Assembly (NCBI GenBank): GCA_947175655.1
Contig: CAMWNQ010000102.1
Coordinates: 1 to 6,149, forward strand
DNA from: an uncultured Clostridia bacterium
Lineage (GTDB): Bacteria; Bacillota; Clostridia; Oscillospirales; Ruminococcaceae
Reading direction: 5' to 3'
DNA: 6,149 nucleotides
Shown: positions 1-6,149 of the stretch, piece after piece
How the letters are laid out: each line of letters opens with the position of its first letter
How positions within the stretch are numbered: the stretch's first letter is position 1
The notes under the pieces: model-generated
Told to the model about the DNA's origin: nothing
Seen by the model: only the letters and a program-made list of their open reading frames with translations
Databases searched by the model: none
Position numbers and translations under genes: made by a program

Positions 1-9
1 GATAAAGCT

Positions 10-771
10 ATGCTTTTAAAATCCCTGAATGGCAAAAAAATGCTTGCATATTTAAAAGCATATGGTACTGATTATGATTTCTGCCGTTTTTACAGAATCG
101 AAAATAAAAAAGGAGTTGGATTTATGTTTATGATAAATTCAACACTTATAATATGCAGTGATGATGATATTTATGACGATGAAATTCTTCATTTTGTAAA
201 TATGAATATGCCGTTCAGAATAGAAGGTTCAGGACAGATTATAGAAAAACTAAAAGATATGTTAAATACAAATTATCAGGTTCTGAACAGAACTGTATTT
301 GAAATGATACCTGATGAAAATACAAAAAATTTCAACGAACTTCAGGTTGAATTCAATCCTGATTTTAAAGAAGTATACGAAATATTAAGCGAAGGATTTC
401 CGAATATTTCCGATTTTGGATTATGGTATACTGATACTTCTCACAGATGCCGTCACGGAGTAAGCAAAATATTCACCTATAAGGAATCCACAACAGCATC
501 AATCATATTTGATATTGAAAATGATGTGCTTGTAGGACAAGTTGCTACAAAGATAAAATCTAGAGGAAGCGGATATGCAAGAGAATTTTTAAAATGGCTG
601 GCAATGTTTCTGAACAATCTGAATAAAAAAGCATATCTTATGGCTCTTGATGTAAGAGTAAGTTTCTACCGTGAAATAGGATTCAGAGAAATAATAAAAG
701 AAATAGTTCTTGAACGTCAGGACATTGAAAAAGAAAGTATTATGAAAGGAAAACTTACAGATGAATCATAA
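10..771 (+). CDS. GNAT-family N-acetyltransferase with an extra N-terminal domain
   Basis: Predicted cytoplasmic acyl-CoA-dependent acetyltransferase of 253 residues; the acceptor is unknown. The GNAT signal is in the C-terminal half. A beta strand ending in VGQ (about residues 170-177) leads into the acetyl-CoA pyrophosphate-binding loop KSRGSGYAREFL (183-194), matching the R/Q-x-x-G-x-G/A consensus. It is followed by a helix, then the late motif FYREIGF (219-225), typical of motif B. The first 110 or so residues are not a standard GNAT core; they are acidic and carry a DDDIYDDE stretch (51-58), perhaps a substrate-recognition domain or a degenerate GNAT half. The frame is open to the left edge, so the true start could lie upstream. 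ATG at 10 is plausible because a TAA in another frame at 3-5 could end a preceding gene, but no Shine-Dalgarno site can be seen. An alternative start is ATG at 40. The 3' end overlaps the next gene by 11 bp, implying translational coupling. Family is fairly sure, substrate unknown. Confidence 0.78.
   Translation: MLLKSLNGKKMLAYLKAYGTDYDFCRFYRIENKKGVGFMFMINSTLIICSDDDIYDDEILHFVNMNMPFRIEGSGQIIEKLKDMLNTNYQVLNRTVFEMIPDENTKNFNELQVEFNPDFKEVYEILSEGFPNISDFGLWYTDTSHRCRHGVSKIFTYKESTTASIIFDIENDVLVGQVATKIKSRGSGYAREFLKWLAMFLNNLNKKAYLMALDVRVSFYREIGFREIIKEIVLERQDIEKESIMKGKLTDES
745..750 (+). promoter_or_regulatory. Shine-Dalgarno site for the PLP enzyme gene, inside the upstream gene
   Basis: AAAGGA lies 10 bp before the ATG at 761, within the last codons of the acetyltransferase gene. 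It supports the start at 761, which overlaps the upstream gene by 11 bp, over the later in-frame ATG at 788, and suggests coupled translation. Confidence 0.6.
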
Positions 772-2047
772 CAGTATTATAAAAAATATGTTCAATTTTG
801 ATGAAAGACTTGTAAAACTTGCTGAAAAGGCAGAGGAAAACTGTTCCGAAAGCTTTAAAGTGTTTGAAAAAACAGCTGAATTCAATGGTGCAAAAGTTTT
901 GAACGCCTTTGCAGAAAACAGAATCAGTGAATCCTGTTTTTATGGAAGCACCGGATATGGATATGGTGATATAGGAAGAGATGCTCTTGATAAAGTTTAT
1001 GCTTCTGTTATGGGTACTGAAGATGCCCTTGTAAGATATAATTTTGTATCTGGTACTCACGCTCTTTCAGTAGCTCTTTTTGGAGTACTCAGAAAAGACG
1101 ATTTGCTTGTATCAATAACCGGAAAGCCTTATGATACTCTTGAAGAAGTCATAGGAATAAGTGGTAATGCCGGAAATGGTTCTCTTATGGATTATGGCAT
1201 CCAATACTCTCAAGTAGATTTAAAGCCTGATGGTGTTCCGGATTATGACCTGATTACTGAAAAGGTAAAAAATGCAAAAGTAGCATATATACAGCGTTCA
1301 AGAGGTTATTCTTTAAGACCGGCATATACTGTGGATGATATTAAAAAAATGATTGATGCTGTTAAAAAAGGAAATCCTGATGCTATTATAATGGTTGATA
1401 ACTGCTACGGCGAATTTGTTGAAGACTATGAGCCTACTCACGTTGGTGCTGATGTTATAATAGGCTCTCTGATAAAAAATGCTGGAGGCGGAATAGTAAG
1501 AACAGGCGGATATATTGCAGGACGTGCTGATTTAATTGAAAAATGTTCATATCGTTTGACCTGTGTAGGAATGGGTAAGGAAGTTGGCTGTACTCTCGAT
1601 ATGAATCGAGAAATGTTTCTTGGATTCTTTCTTGCTCCTGATGTGGTATGCAATGCTAAAAAGACATCAGCTTTTGCAAGTGAATTATTTACAATGCTTG
1701 GTTTTGAATGTTCCCCGAGAAAAGATGAAAACAGAGGAGATATTATAACTGCTGTAAAGCTCGGTAATGAAAAACTTCTTACTGCTTTTTGCAGAGGAAT
1801 TCAGAAAGGAGCTCCTATAGATTCATTTGTAACTCCTGAACCTTGGGATATGCCAGGATATACTGATAAAGTTATAATGGCTGCCGGTGCTTTTACAATG
1901 GGAGCTTCAATAGAACTTTCAGCTGATGCTCCGATACGTGAACCATTTGCTGTATGGATGCAGGGCGGTATTACTTATACAAGCGGTAAACTTGGTGTAA
2001 TGCTTGCGGTTCAAGAAATGATTAATGAAAATCTTATTAGTTTTTAA
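761..2047 (+). CDS. ynbB: Methionine gamma-lyase family PLP enzyme (YnbB / 'aluminum resistance protein' family)
   Basis: Cytoplasmic fold-type I PLP enzyme of 428 residues, the usual length for this family, related to cystathionine and methionine gamma-lyases. Likely chemistry is elimination or lyase activity on a sulfur-containing amino acid, but the physiological substrate is not established. Family landmarks run in order: GYGYGDIGRD (65-74), EDALVR (87-92), VSGTHA (96-101) before the cofactor phosphate site, TGKPYDTLEE (120-129), IQRSRGYSLRP (177-187), VDNCYGEFVE (212-221) with Asp213 expected to contact the PLP pyridine nitrogen, GSLIKNAGGG (235-244) with Lys239 as the expected Schiff-base lysine, then MPGY (364-367) and GASIELSADAPIRE (381-394). 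Small departures from the consensus as I remember it are AGGG where PGGG is common and CVGMG where APGIG is common. The enzyme therefore looks intact. It overlaps the acetyltransferase and is followed 26 bp later by a permease. The 'aluminum resistance' label is a historical name and not evidence of function. Confidence 0.93.
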   Translation: MNHNSIIKNMFNFDERLVKLAEKAEENCSESFKVFEKTAEFNGAKVLNAFAENRISESCFYGSTGYGYGDIGRDALDKVYASVMGTEDALVRYNFVSGTHALSVALFGVLRKDDLLVSITGKPYDTLEEVIGISGNAGNGSLMDYGIQYSQVDLKPDGVPDYDLITEKVKNAKVAYIQRSRGYSLRPAYTVDDIKKMIDAVKKGNPDAIIMVDNCYGEFVEDYEPTHVGADVIIGSLIKNAGGGIVRTGGYIAGRADLIEKCSYRLTCVGMGKEVGCTLDMNREMFLGFFLAPDVVCNAKKTSAFASELFTMLGFECSPRKDENRGDIITAVKLGNEKLLTAFCRGIQKGAPIDSFVTPEPWDMPGYTDKVIMAAGAFTMGASIELSADAPIREPFAVWMQGGITYTSGKLGVMLAVQEMINENLISF

Positions 2048-2073
2048 TATTTTAATTTCGAGATGATTTTTTT

Positions 2074-3042
2074 ATGAATAATACTTTTATCAGAAATCTG
2101 GTTTTTAGCCTTAATACAACTATACCTGTATTTCTTATGATGATATTCGGCTGGTTTATGAAAAAAGCAAATCTTTTTGATGAACATACAACATCAAAAA
2201 TCAATCAGTTTGTATTTAAAGCACTTCTTCCGGCGTTATTGTTTATGGATTTGTCAACAGCTGATTTCCAGTCGGTCTGGGATACAAAATTTGTACTGTT
2301 CTGCTTTTTTGCTACATCTTTCAGTATAATGATAGCCTTGTTACTTTCATTGACTCATAAAAATAAAAATGAACGAGGTGAGATAATACAGGCATCTTAC
2401 AGAAGCAGTGCGGCAATACTGGGTATTGCATTTGTAAAAAATATATATGGCGAAGCAACTATGGCGGCCCTTATGATTGTTGGAACTGTTCCTCTTTATA
2501 ATATTATAGCTGTTATAATTCTCTCTCTTTTCTCACCCGATAAAAACAATAAAAAATTAGACAAAAAGGCTTTATTCATTAAAACGATAAAAGATGTAAT
2601 TACAAACCCGATTATATTAGGTATAGCTGTTGGTATGCTTTGGTCTGTATTGAAAATACCACAGCCTGTTATATTATCAAAGTCTGTTTCATATCTGGGA
2701 AATATGGCTACTCCCCTTTCTCTCATAGCACTTGGAGCATCATTTAAATTTGAAGATGCAAAATCAAAAATAAAAACTGCTTCCGGAATAGCTTTTATTA
2801 AACTTCTTATGTTTTGTATGATATTCCTTCCCATTGCAATTTATTTTGGATTCCGAGACGAAAAACTTATTGCCATACTTGTAATGCTTGGCAGTGCTAC
2901 TACTGGAAGTTGTTTTGTTATGGCTAAAAATATGCATCACGAGGGAACTATTACTGCGTGTGCTGTTATGATTACAACCTTATGCAGTTCCCTTACTCTT
3001 ACAATATGGCTTTTCATTCTTAAAACCTTAAATTACATATAA
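2074..3042 (+). CDS. AEC-family permease (auxin efflux carrier-like)
   Basis: Integral inner-membrane transporter of 322 residues, a normal length for the AEC family (members move malonate, malate and other organic anions or small metabolites). About ten hydrophobic segments can be seen, near residues 13-29, 45-60, 72-93, 108-120, 130-153, 176-193, 205-223, 235-258, 264-284 and 293-316. Family-like motifs are INQFVFKALLPALLF (43-57) in the N-terminal half, NPIILGIAVGML (178-189) opening the C-terminal half, and TPLSLIALGASF (213-224). A charged lysine-rich loop (155-175) separates the two halves. The upstream Shine-Dalgarno is weak (GAGATG near 2060-2065). The gene sits 26 bp after the PLP enzyme and 18 bp before the MoxR gene, so it is probably co-transcribed. 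Transport of a substrate or product of the PLP enzyme is an inference from position only; the family does not predict substrate or direction. Confidence 0.9.
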   Translation: MNNTFIRNLVFSLNTTIPVFLMMIFGWFMKKANLFDEHTTSKINQFVFKALLPALLFMDLSTADFQSVWDTKFVLFCFFATSFSIMIALLLSLTHKNKNERGEIIQASYRSSAAILGIAFVKNIYGEATMAALMIVGTVPLYNIIAVIILSLFSPDKNNKKLDKKALFIKTIKDVITNPIILGIAVGMLWSVLKIPQPVILSKSVSYLGNMATPLSLIALGASFKFEDAKSKIKTASGIAFIKLLMFCMIFLPIAIYFGFRDEKLIAILVMLGSATTGSCFVMAKNMHHEGTITACAVMITTLCSSLTLTIWLFILKTLNYI

Positions 3043-3049
3043 AGTGAGG
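3043..3049 (+). promoter_or_regulatory. Shine-Dalgarno site for the MoxR-type ATPase gene
   Basis: AGTGAGG lies 11 bp before the ATG at 3061, directly after the permease stop codon. It is the clearest ribosome binding site in the second half of the operon and supports the chosen start. I saw no convincing sigma-70 promoter in the 18 bp gap. Confidence 0.5.
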
Positions 3050-3060
3050 CTGATTATATT

Positions 3061-4125
3061 ATGAATCTGACATTTACAATAACACAAAGCGAATTATCTG
3101 ACCTTCTCTTAAATATCTCACCTATTCGACCTGTTTTTATATGGGGTGCTCCTGGTATCGGAAAATCTGCACTCGTTCAGAAATTTGCAGATGATGTCGG
3201 TATGCCCTGTGTATCACTTTTAGGAAGTCAGCTAGCACCTGAAGATATTATCGGCATACCTCAGATAAAGGGAGATACTTCTGAGTTTATGCCTCCTAAA
3301 ATGATAGCCCGTAAAGATCCTTATGTTCTTTTTTTAGATGAACTGAATGCCTGCTCTCAGGAAGTTCAGAAAGCATTTTACAGTCTTATTCACGAAAAAC
3401 GTATCGGGGAATATCATCTTCCAAAAGGAAGTGTTGTTATAGGTGCAGGAAACCGTTCACAGGACGGTGCTATTGTAAAAACAATGTCTTCAGCACTTAT
3501 TAACAGAATGTTTCATGTACAGCTTGTAGCAGATTCACAGCAATGGCTTAACTGGGCATACGAAAATGAACTTCACCCGTGGGTCATTGATTATATAACA
3601 CAGCGCCCTGACCATCTTTTCTCCGAACCGCCTAAAACAGAAGAACCCTATTCAACTCCACGTTCATGGCATATGCTCAGTGACGCTTTAAAAGAATATG
3701 GTGCAGGTGAAAAAGATATTCCAGAAAGAATTCTAAAGATACTTGCTTATGGTTCTGTATCTTCAAGCCACGCCGGAATGTTTCTTGCATTTGTAAAACA
3801 GCTTGGAAATAAAAATCTTCTCAGCCAAATAATAAAAGGGGATGCAAGGTGGCCGTCTGCTCCTGAAGAACGTGATATACTTTATTTTGTATCTCAGAGT
3901 TTCCGTGCAAAACTTCTTATGGAACTTCCAGAAGATAAACAAAAAATGGATAAAAATACTCAGTTCTTAACTCACCGTGCAAAAGCTCTTATAAAAGATT
4001 TATCACATATCAATCTCGAACTTGCACAGATGATAGTTTCCTCTGATGAAGGGAAAGTCCTTCCGGAGTGGTTTATGATTGAGATAGTCCGAGATTTGCC
4101 AAGACTTATAAAAAATGACAGGTAA
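3061..4125 (+). CDS. MoxR-type AAA+ ATPase (AAA_5 / dynein-related subfamily)
   Basis: Cytoplasmic AAA+ ATPase of 354 residues, expected to work as a ring-shaped remodelling chaperone. The AAA core occupies about residues 5-210. Walker A is GAPGIGKS (29-36, Lys35). A loop LAPEDIIGIP (58-67) resembles the pre-Walker B region of MoxR proteins. Walker B is VLFLDE (89-94, Asp93 and Glu94). Sensor 1 is GAGNR (128-132, Asn131), the likely arginine finger is Arg149 in SALINRMF, and a possible sensor 2 is Arg201 in STPRSW. All ATPase residues appear intact. The C-terminal 140 residues are helical and not recognisable to me. The stop is 6 bp before the start of the metallopeptidase-VWA gene, an arrangement typical of MoxR genes, whose partners usually carry VWA domains. 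I infer that the two proteins form one complex with ATP hydrolysis driving a change in a shared target. The target cannot be named from this window. Confidence 0.92.
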   Translation: MNLTFTITQSELSDLLLNISPIRPVFIWGAPGIGKSALVQKFADDVGMPCVSLLGSQLAPEDIIGIPQIKGDTSEFMPPKMIARKDPYVLFLDELNACSQEVQKAFYSLIHEKRIGEYHLPKGSVVIGAGNRSQDGAIVKTMSSALINRMFHVQLVADSQQWLNWAYENELHPWVIDYITQRPDHLFSEPPKTEEPYSTPRSWHMLSDALKEYGAGEKDIPERILKILAYGSVSSSHAGMFLAFVKQLGNKNLLSQIIKGDARWPSAPEERDILYFVSQSFRAKLLMELPEDKQKMDKNTQFLTHRAKALIKDLSHINLELAQMIVSSDEGKVLPEWFMIEIVRDLPRLIKNDR

Positions 4126-4131
4126 AAATCT

Positions 4132-5982
4132 ATGGCTAAAAATAAAAAATCCGAAAATAAAATTTCAAAAAATGAACAACAGCTTAATGATGGCATAGAG
4201 CTTATAGAACAGCACCCTCTTTTCAGCAGACTACGTTTTTATCCGCAAATAGTTTCAAAAGACAGATTGGGGAAAAATGTAACTGCAAAAGTTTCATCAT
4301 CAGGCGATATATATTTAAATAAAGATTGCGACCATATGCCTAAAGAATGGTCTTATATCATATCTCATTGTATGCTTCATCTTTCTTTAGGGCATTTTGA
4401 TGCTGAACGTATGCCGGGATATTTTCAGAAAATATCCGAAACAAAAGAACAATGGCGTGTATCATGCGATATAAAATTATGGAATATGGCTTGTGATATA
4501 TTTGTAACACGTTTTCTGAATGACATAAAATTTGGTTCTTCATATGCTGATATTCAGGCACTTAATAAGTTCTCTTCAGCATCAAATGAACTTAAAATTT
4601 ATGAGTATCTTCAGAACAATCATATTTCTTCTGAAACCAATATCTTTGGTACAGCCGGAATCGAAAATACAGATATGGTAGGTCTCGAAAATCCGATTAC
4701 CTATGATAACGGACATAAAAACGAATTTACAACAAGATTTGCTTTTGCTCTTGCCGACTCTGTACGTTCTGTAATAAATCAGGCTGGAAGCAATGATGAA
4801 AATACAAACCGGCATAAAAATATTGCAGATGAAGCATCACTATGGTTTATAAATCATTATCCCCTGCTTGGCGGAATAGCGTCAGGATTTAAGATTATTG
4901 ATACAAGAACTGATTATTTTAAATTTGATGACATTGAAATAGCTGCTATAGATGTCACAAAAGGTGAAATATATGTAAATCTTTCTGCTGGATTTACTTT
5001 TGAAGAATGGAAATTCATACTTGCTCACGAATATCTTCACGCTGGATTACAGCATCATGCAAGAAGACAGGGTCGTGATTTTTATCTCTGGAATGTTGCC
5101 TGCGATTTTTTAATAAATGGCTGGCTTAAAGAAATGCATATAGGAATAATGCCAAATACAGTTCTTTACGACGAAAATCTTTCAAATCAGTCAGCAGAAG
5201 AAATTTATGATATGCTTATTAATAATATCAGAAAAAATTCAAAACTTAAAACGTTTAGAGGATATAATAAAGGCGATATTATTGATAATGGTTATAATCC
5301 TGATAGTTCAAAGCCTACAAGTTTAGATGAATTCTGTAGAAATGCTCTTCAAAGCGGTCTTGAATACCACGTATCAGAAGGCAGAGGCTATATTCCGGCA
5401 GGACTTATCGAAGAAATAAAGGCACTTGCAATGCCTCCGATTCCTTGGGACGTTGAACTTGCAAAATGGTTTGATGTATGGTTTACTCCTATTGAAAAAC
5501 ATCGCTCCTATGCAAGACCCAGCAGACGACAAAGCAGTACACCTGATATTCCACGTCCAAGCTGGATTCAGTCTGATGTGTCAGAATCAAGCAGAACTTA
5601 TGGAGTAATTATTGATACTTCAGGTTCTATGTCATCAAAAATGATAGGCATTGCTCTTGGTGCAACAGTAAGTTATTCCGTAGCTAAAGATGTTCCAATG
5701 GTAAGAGTAGTATTCTGTGATGCTGATGCATATGATATCGGATATGTTTCACCAGAAGATATTGCCGGAAGAGTTGCTGTTCAGGGCAGAGGCGGTACAA
5801 TTTTACAGCCAGCTGTTGACCTGTTGGAAAAAGCAAAGAATTTTCCTAAAGATGCACCTATTCTTATTATAACTGATGGATATATCGAAAATAATCTTAA
5901 AATACATCACAATCATGCTTTCCTGATACCACAAGGAACTAATCTTCCGTTCAGACCTAAAGGAAAAGTATTTTATTTCTAA
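4132..5982 (+). CDS. DUF2201-type metallopeptidase with duplicated peptidase domain and C-terminal VWA-like domain
   Basis: Soluble protein of 616 residues with no signal peptide or membrane segment. After a lysine-rich N-terminus come two homologous metallopeptidase-like units. Unit 1 (about 22-163) has GDIYLN (58-63), HCMLH with a further His (79, 83, 88) and LWNMACD (116-122). Unit 2 (about 234-365) has GEIYVN (278-283), HEYLH with a further His (299, 303, 308; Glu300 catalytic) and LWNVACD (319-325). Unit 2 therefore looks like an active zinc peptidase and unit 1, with Cys80 in place of Glu, like an inactive copy. A helical linker and a basic, proline-rich stretch (457-477, with ARPSRR) lead to a VWA-like domain (about 488-616) with an intact metal-ion-dependent adhesion site: DTSGS (495-499), Thr556 in GRGGT, and TDG (581-583). 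The start has only a weak AGG upstream, inside the end of the ATPase gene, consistent with coupling. Single-unit family members are, from memory, nearer 400 residues. Substrate unknown. Confidence 0.88.
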   Translation: MAKNKKSENKISKNEQQLNDGIELIEQHPLFSRLRFYPQIVSKDRLGKNVTAKVSSSGDIYLNKDCDHMPKEWSYIISHCMLHLSLGHFDAERMPGYFQKISETKEQWRVSCDIKLWNMACDIFVTRFLNDIKFGSSYADIQALNKFSSASNELKIYEYLQNNHISSETNIFGTAGIENTDMVGLENPITYDNGHKNEFTTRFAFALADSVRSVINQAGSNDENTNRHKNIADEASLWFINHYPLLGGIASGFKIIDTRTDYFKFDDIEIAAIDVTKGEIYVNLSAGFTFEEWKFILAHEYLHAGLQHHARRQGRDFYLWNVACDFLINGWLKEMHIGIMPNTVLYDENLSNQSAEEIYDMLINNIRKNSKLKTFRGYNKGDIIDNGYNPDSSKPTSLDEFCRNALQSGLEYHVSEGRGYIPAGLIEEIKALAMPPIPWDVELAKWFDVWFTPIEKHRSYARPSRRQSSTPDIPRPSWIQSDVSESSRTYGVIIDTSGSMSSKMIGIALGATVSYSVAKDVPMVRVVFCDADAYDIGYVSPEDIAGRVAVQGRGGTILQPAVDLLEKAKNFPKDAPILIITDGYIENNLKIHHNHAFLIPQGTNLPFRPKGKVFYF

Positions 5983-5990
5983 TAAATATA

Positions 5991-6024
5991 AAATCAGAGA
6001 TTTATTAAAATCTCTGATTTTTTT
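5991..6024 (+). terminator. Intrinsic terminator of the five-gene operon
   Basis: A perfect inverted repeat starting 9 bp after the last stop codon pairs 5991-6003 with 6008-6020 (13 bp, core ATCAGAGAT/ATCTCTGAT) around the loop ATTA. It runs straight into a tract of seven T (6018-6024). Read from the other strand, it also has a run of T after the stem, so it may act in both directions. Confidence 0.9.
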
Positions 6025-6028
6025 ACAT

Positions 6029-6065
6029 AAAAATATCCGCCCGTTATCTAAAAAGACAACGGACG
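6029..6065 (-). terminator. Intrinsic terminator for a converging minus-strand gene
   Basis: Arms at 6038-6049 and 6054-6065 form a 12 bp stem around a four-base loop. Two positions (6040/6063 and 6046/6057) are C-A or A-C mismatches in a plus-strand RNA, but both become G-U pairs in a minus-strand RNA. On the minus strand the stem is followed within a few bases by a run of five T (6033-6029). Both points indicate that it serves transcription from the right edge. It lies about 30 bp beyond the minus-strand stop codon. Confidence 0.7.
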
Positions 6066-6096
6066 AGTATTAAAATATTAAATTAGAGAGGCTTAA

Positions 6097-6149
6097 TTAT
6101 TTAATGGGAAGTTCATTAATTATCTTTGCAAGATATTGTTGAACTACAA
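6097..6149 (-). CDS. C-terminal end of an unidentified minus-strand gene (partial)
   Basis: One minus-strand frame stays open from the right edge for 16 codons (VVQQYLAKIINELPIK) and ends at TAA (6099-6097). The other two minus frames hit stops within this stretch. The residue mix looks like a normal amphipathic C-terminal helix, and a minus-oriented terminator follows at the expected distance. These points support a real gene converging on the operon. Sixteen residues are too few to assign a family, and the bulk of the gene lies outside the window. Confidence 0.5.
   Translation of the reverse strand, partial: VVQQYLAKIINELPIK

Noticed and set aside
755..1060. Minus-strand open frame of 101 codons over the start of the PLP enzyme gene
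   Set aside because: It is a Ser/Ile/Phe-rich shadow translation opposite highly conserved coding sequence; nothing supports expression.
2063..2077. Four-codon frame (ATG to TGA) overlapping the permease start
   Set aside because: It could be imagined as a coupling leader peptide, but it has no clear ribosome binding site and is short enough to be chance in AT-rich sequence.
2496..2834. Minus-strand open frame of 112 codons
   Set aside because: It is antisense to the conserved permease gene, has no family resemblance or ribosome binding site that I can see, and its composition fits the reverse complement of a membrane protein gene.
3000..3060. Possible internal promoter before the MoxR gene (TATAAA-like element near 3038-3043)
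   Set aside because: There is no convincing -35 element at the right spacing, and TATA-like words are common in this AT-rich DNA.
5426..5608. Plus-strand 60-codon frame inside the metallopeptidase-VWA gene
   Set aside because: It lies wholly in another frame of a continuous, well-supported domain protein, so it is a chance opening and not evidence of a frameshift.
3061..5982. MoxR-VWA pair as an anti-phage or conflict system
   Set aside because: VWA-MoxR conflict systems carry additional effector or STAND-type components. None is present here, and the neighbours are metabolic genes, so a defence role has no positive support.

Overview
The window is AT-rich (about one third G+C by eye), densely packed, and rich in AGA and ATA codons. 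The gene content is a YnbB-type PLP enzyme, an AEC permease, and a MoxR ATPase beside a DUF2201-type metallopeptidase/VWA protein. This suggests a low-GC Firmicute, most likely an anaerobic Clostridia member of the Ruminococcus/Oscillospiraceae kind. The taxonomic call is inference from style and content; no rRNA or other marker gene is present.

Layout: five plus-strand genes run head to tail from the left edge to about 5982. The gaps between them are -11, 26, 18 and 6 bp. In order they are a GNAT-type acetyltransferase (10-771, possibly running in from the left edge), a methionine gamma-lyase/YnbB-family PLP enzyme (761-2047), an AEC-family permease (2074-3042), a MoxR-type AAA ATPase (3061-4125), and a large metallopeptidase-VWA protein (4132-5982). 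A strong intrinsic terminator follows at 5991-6024. On the opposite strand, a second hairpin (6029-6065) and the last 16 codons of a minus-strand reading frame (6097-6149) indicate a converging gene at the right edge. No stretch over 300 bp lacks a gene, and I see no RNA gene, CRISPR array, insertion sequence or attachment site.

The first three genes look like a small-molecule module: acyltransfer, PLP chemistry probably on a sulfur amino acid, and transport of an organic anion or metabolite. The last two form an ATPase/VWA pair of the kind in which a hexameric MoxR AAA ATPase works with a VWA adaptor to remodel or load metal into a protein target. Close packing and the lack of an obvious promoter or terminator between the modules allow one transcript, but a functional link between the two modules is not shown.

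The most interesting feature is inside the last protein. Its N-terminal half contains two tandem, clearly homologous metallopeptidase-like domains. The second keeps a full HExxH motif. The first has the same fold landmarks, but its catalytic Glu is replaced by Cys (HCMLH), so it is probably an inactive pseudo-peptidase copy.
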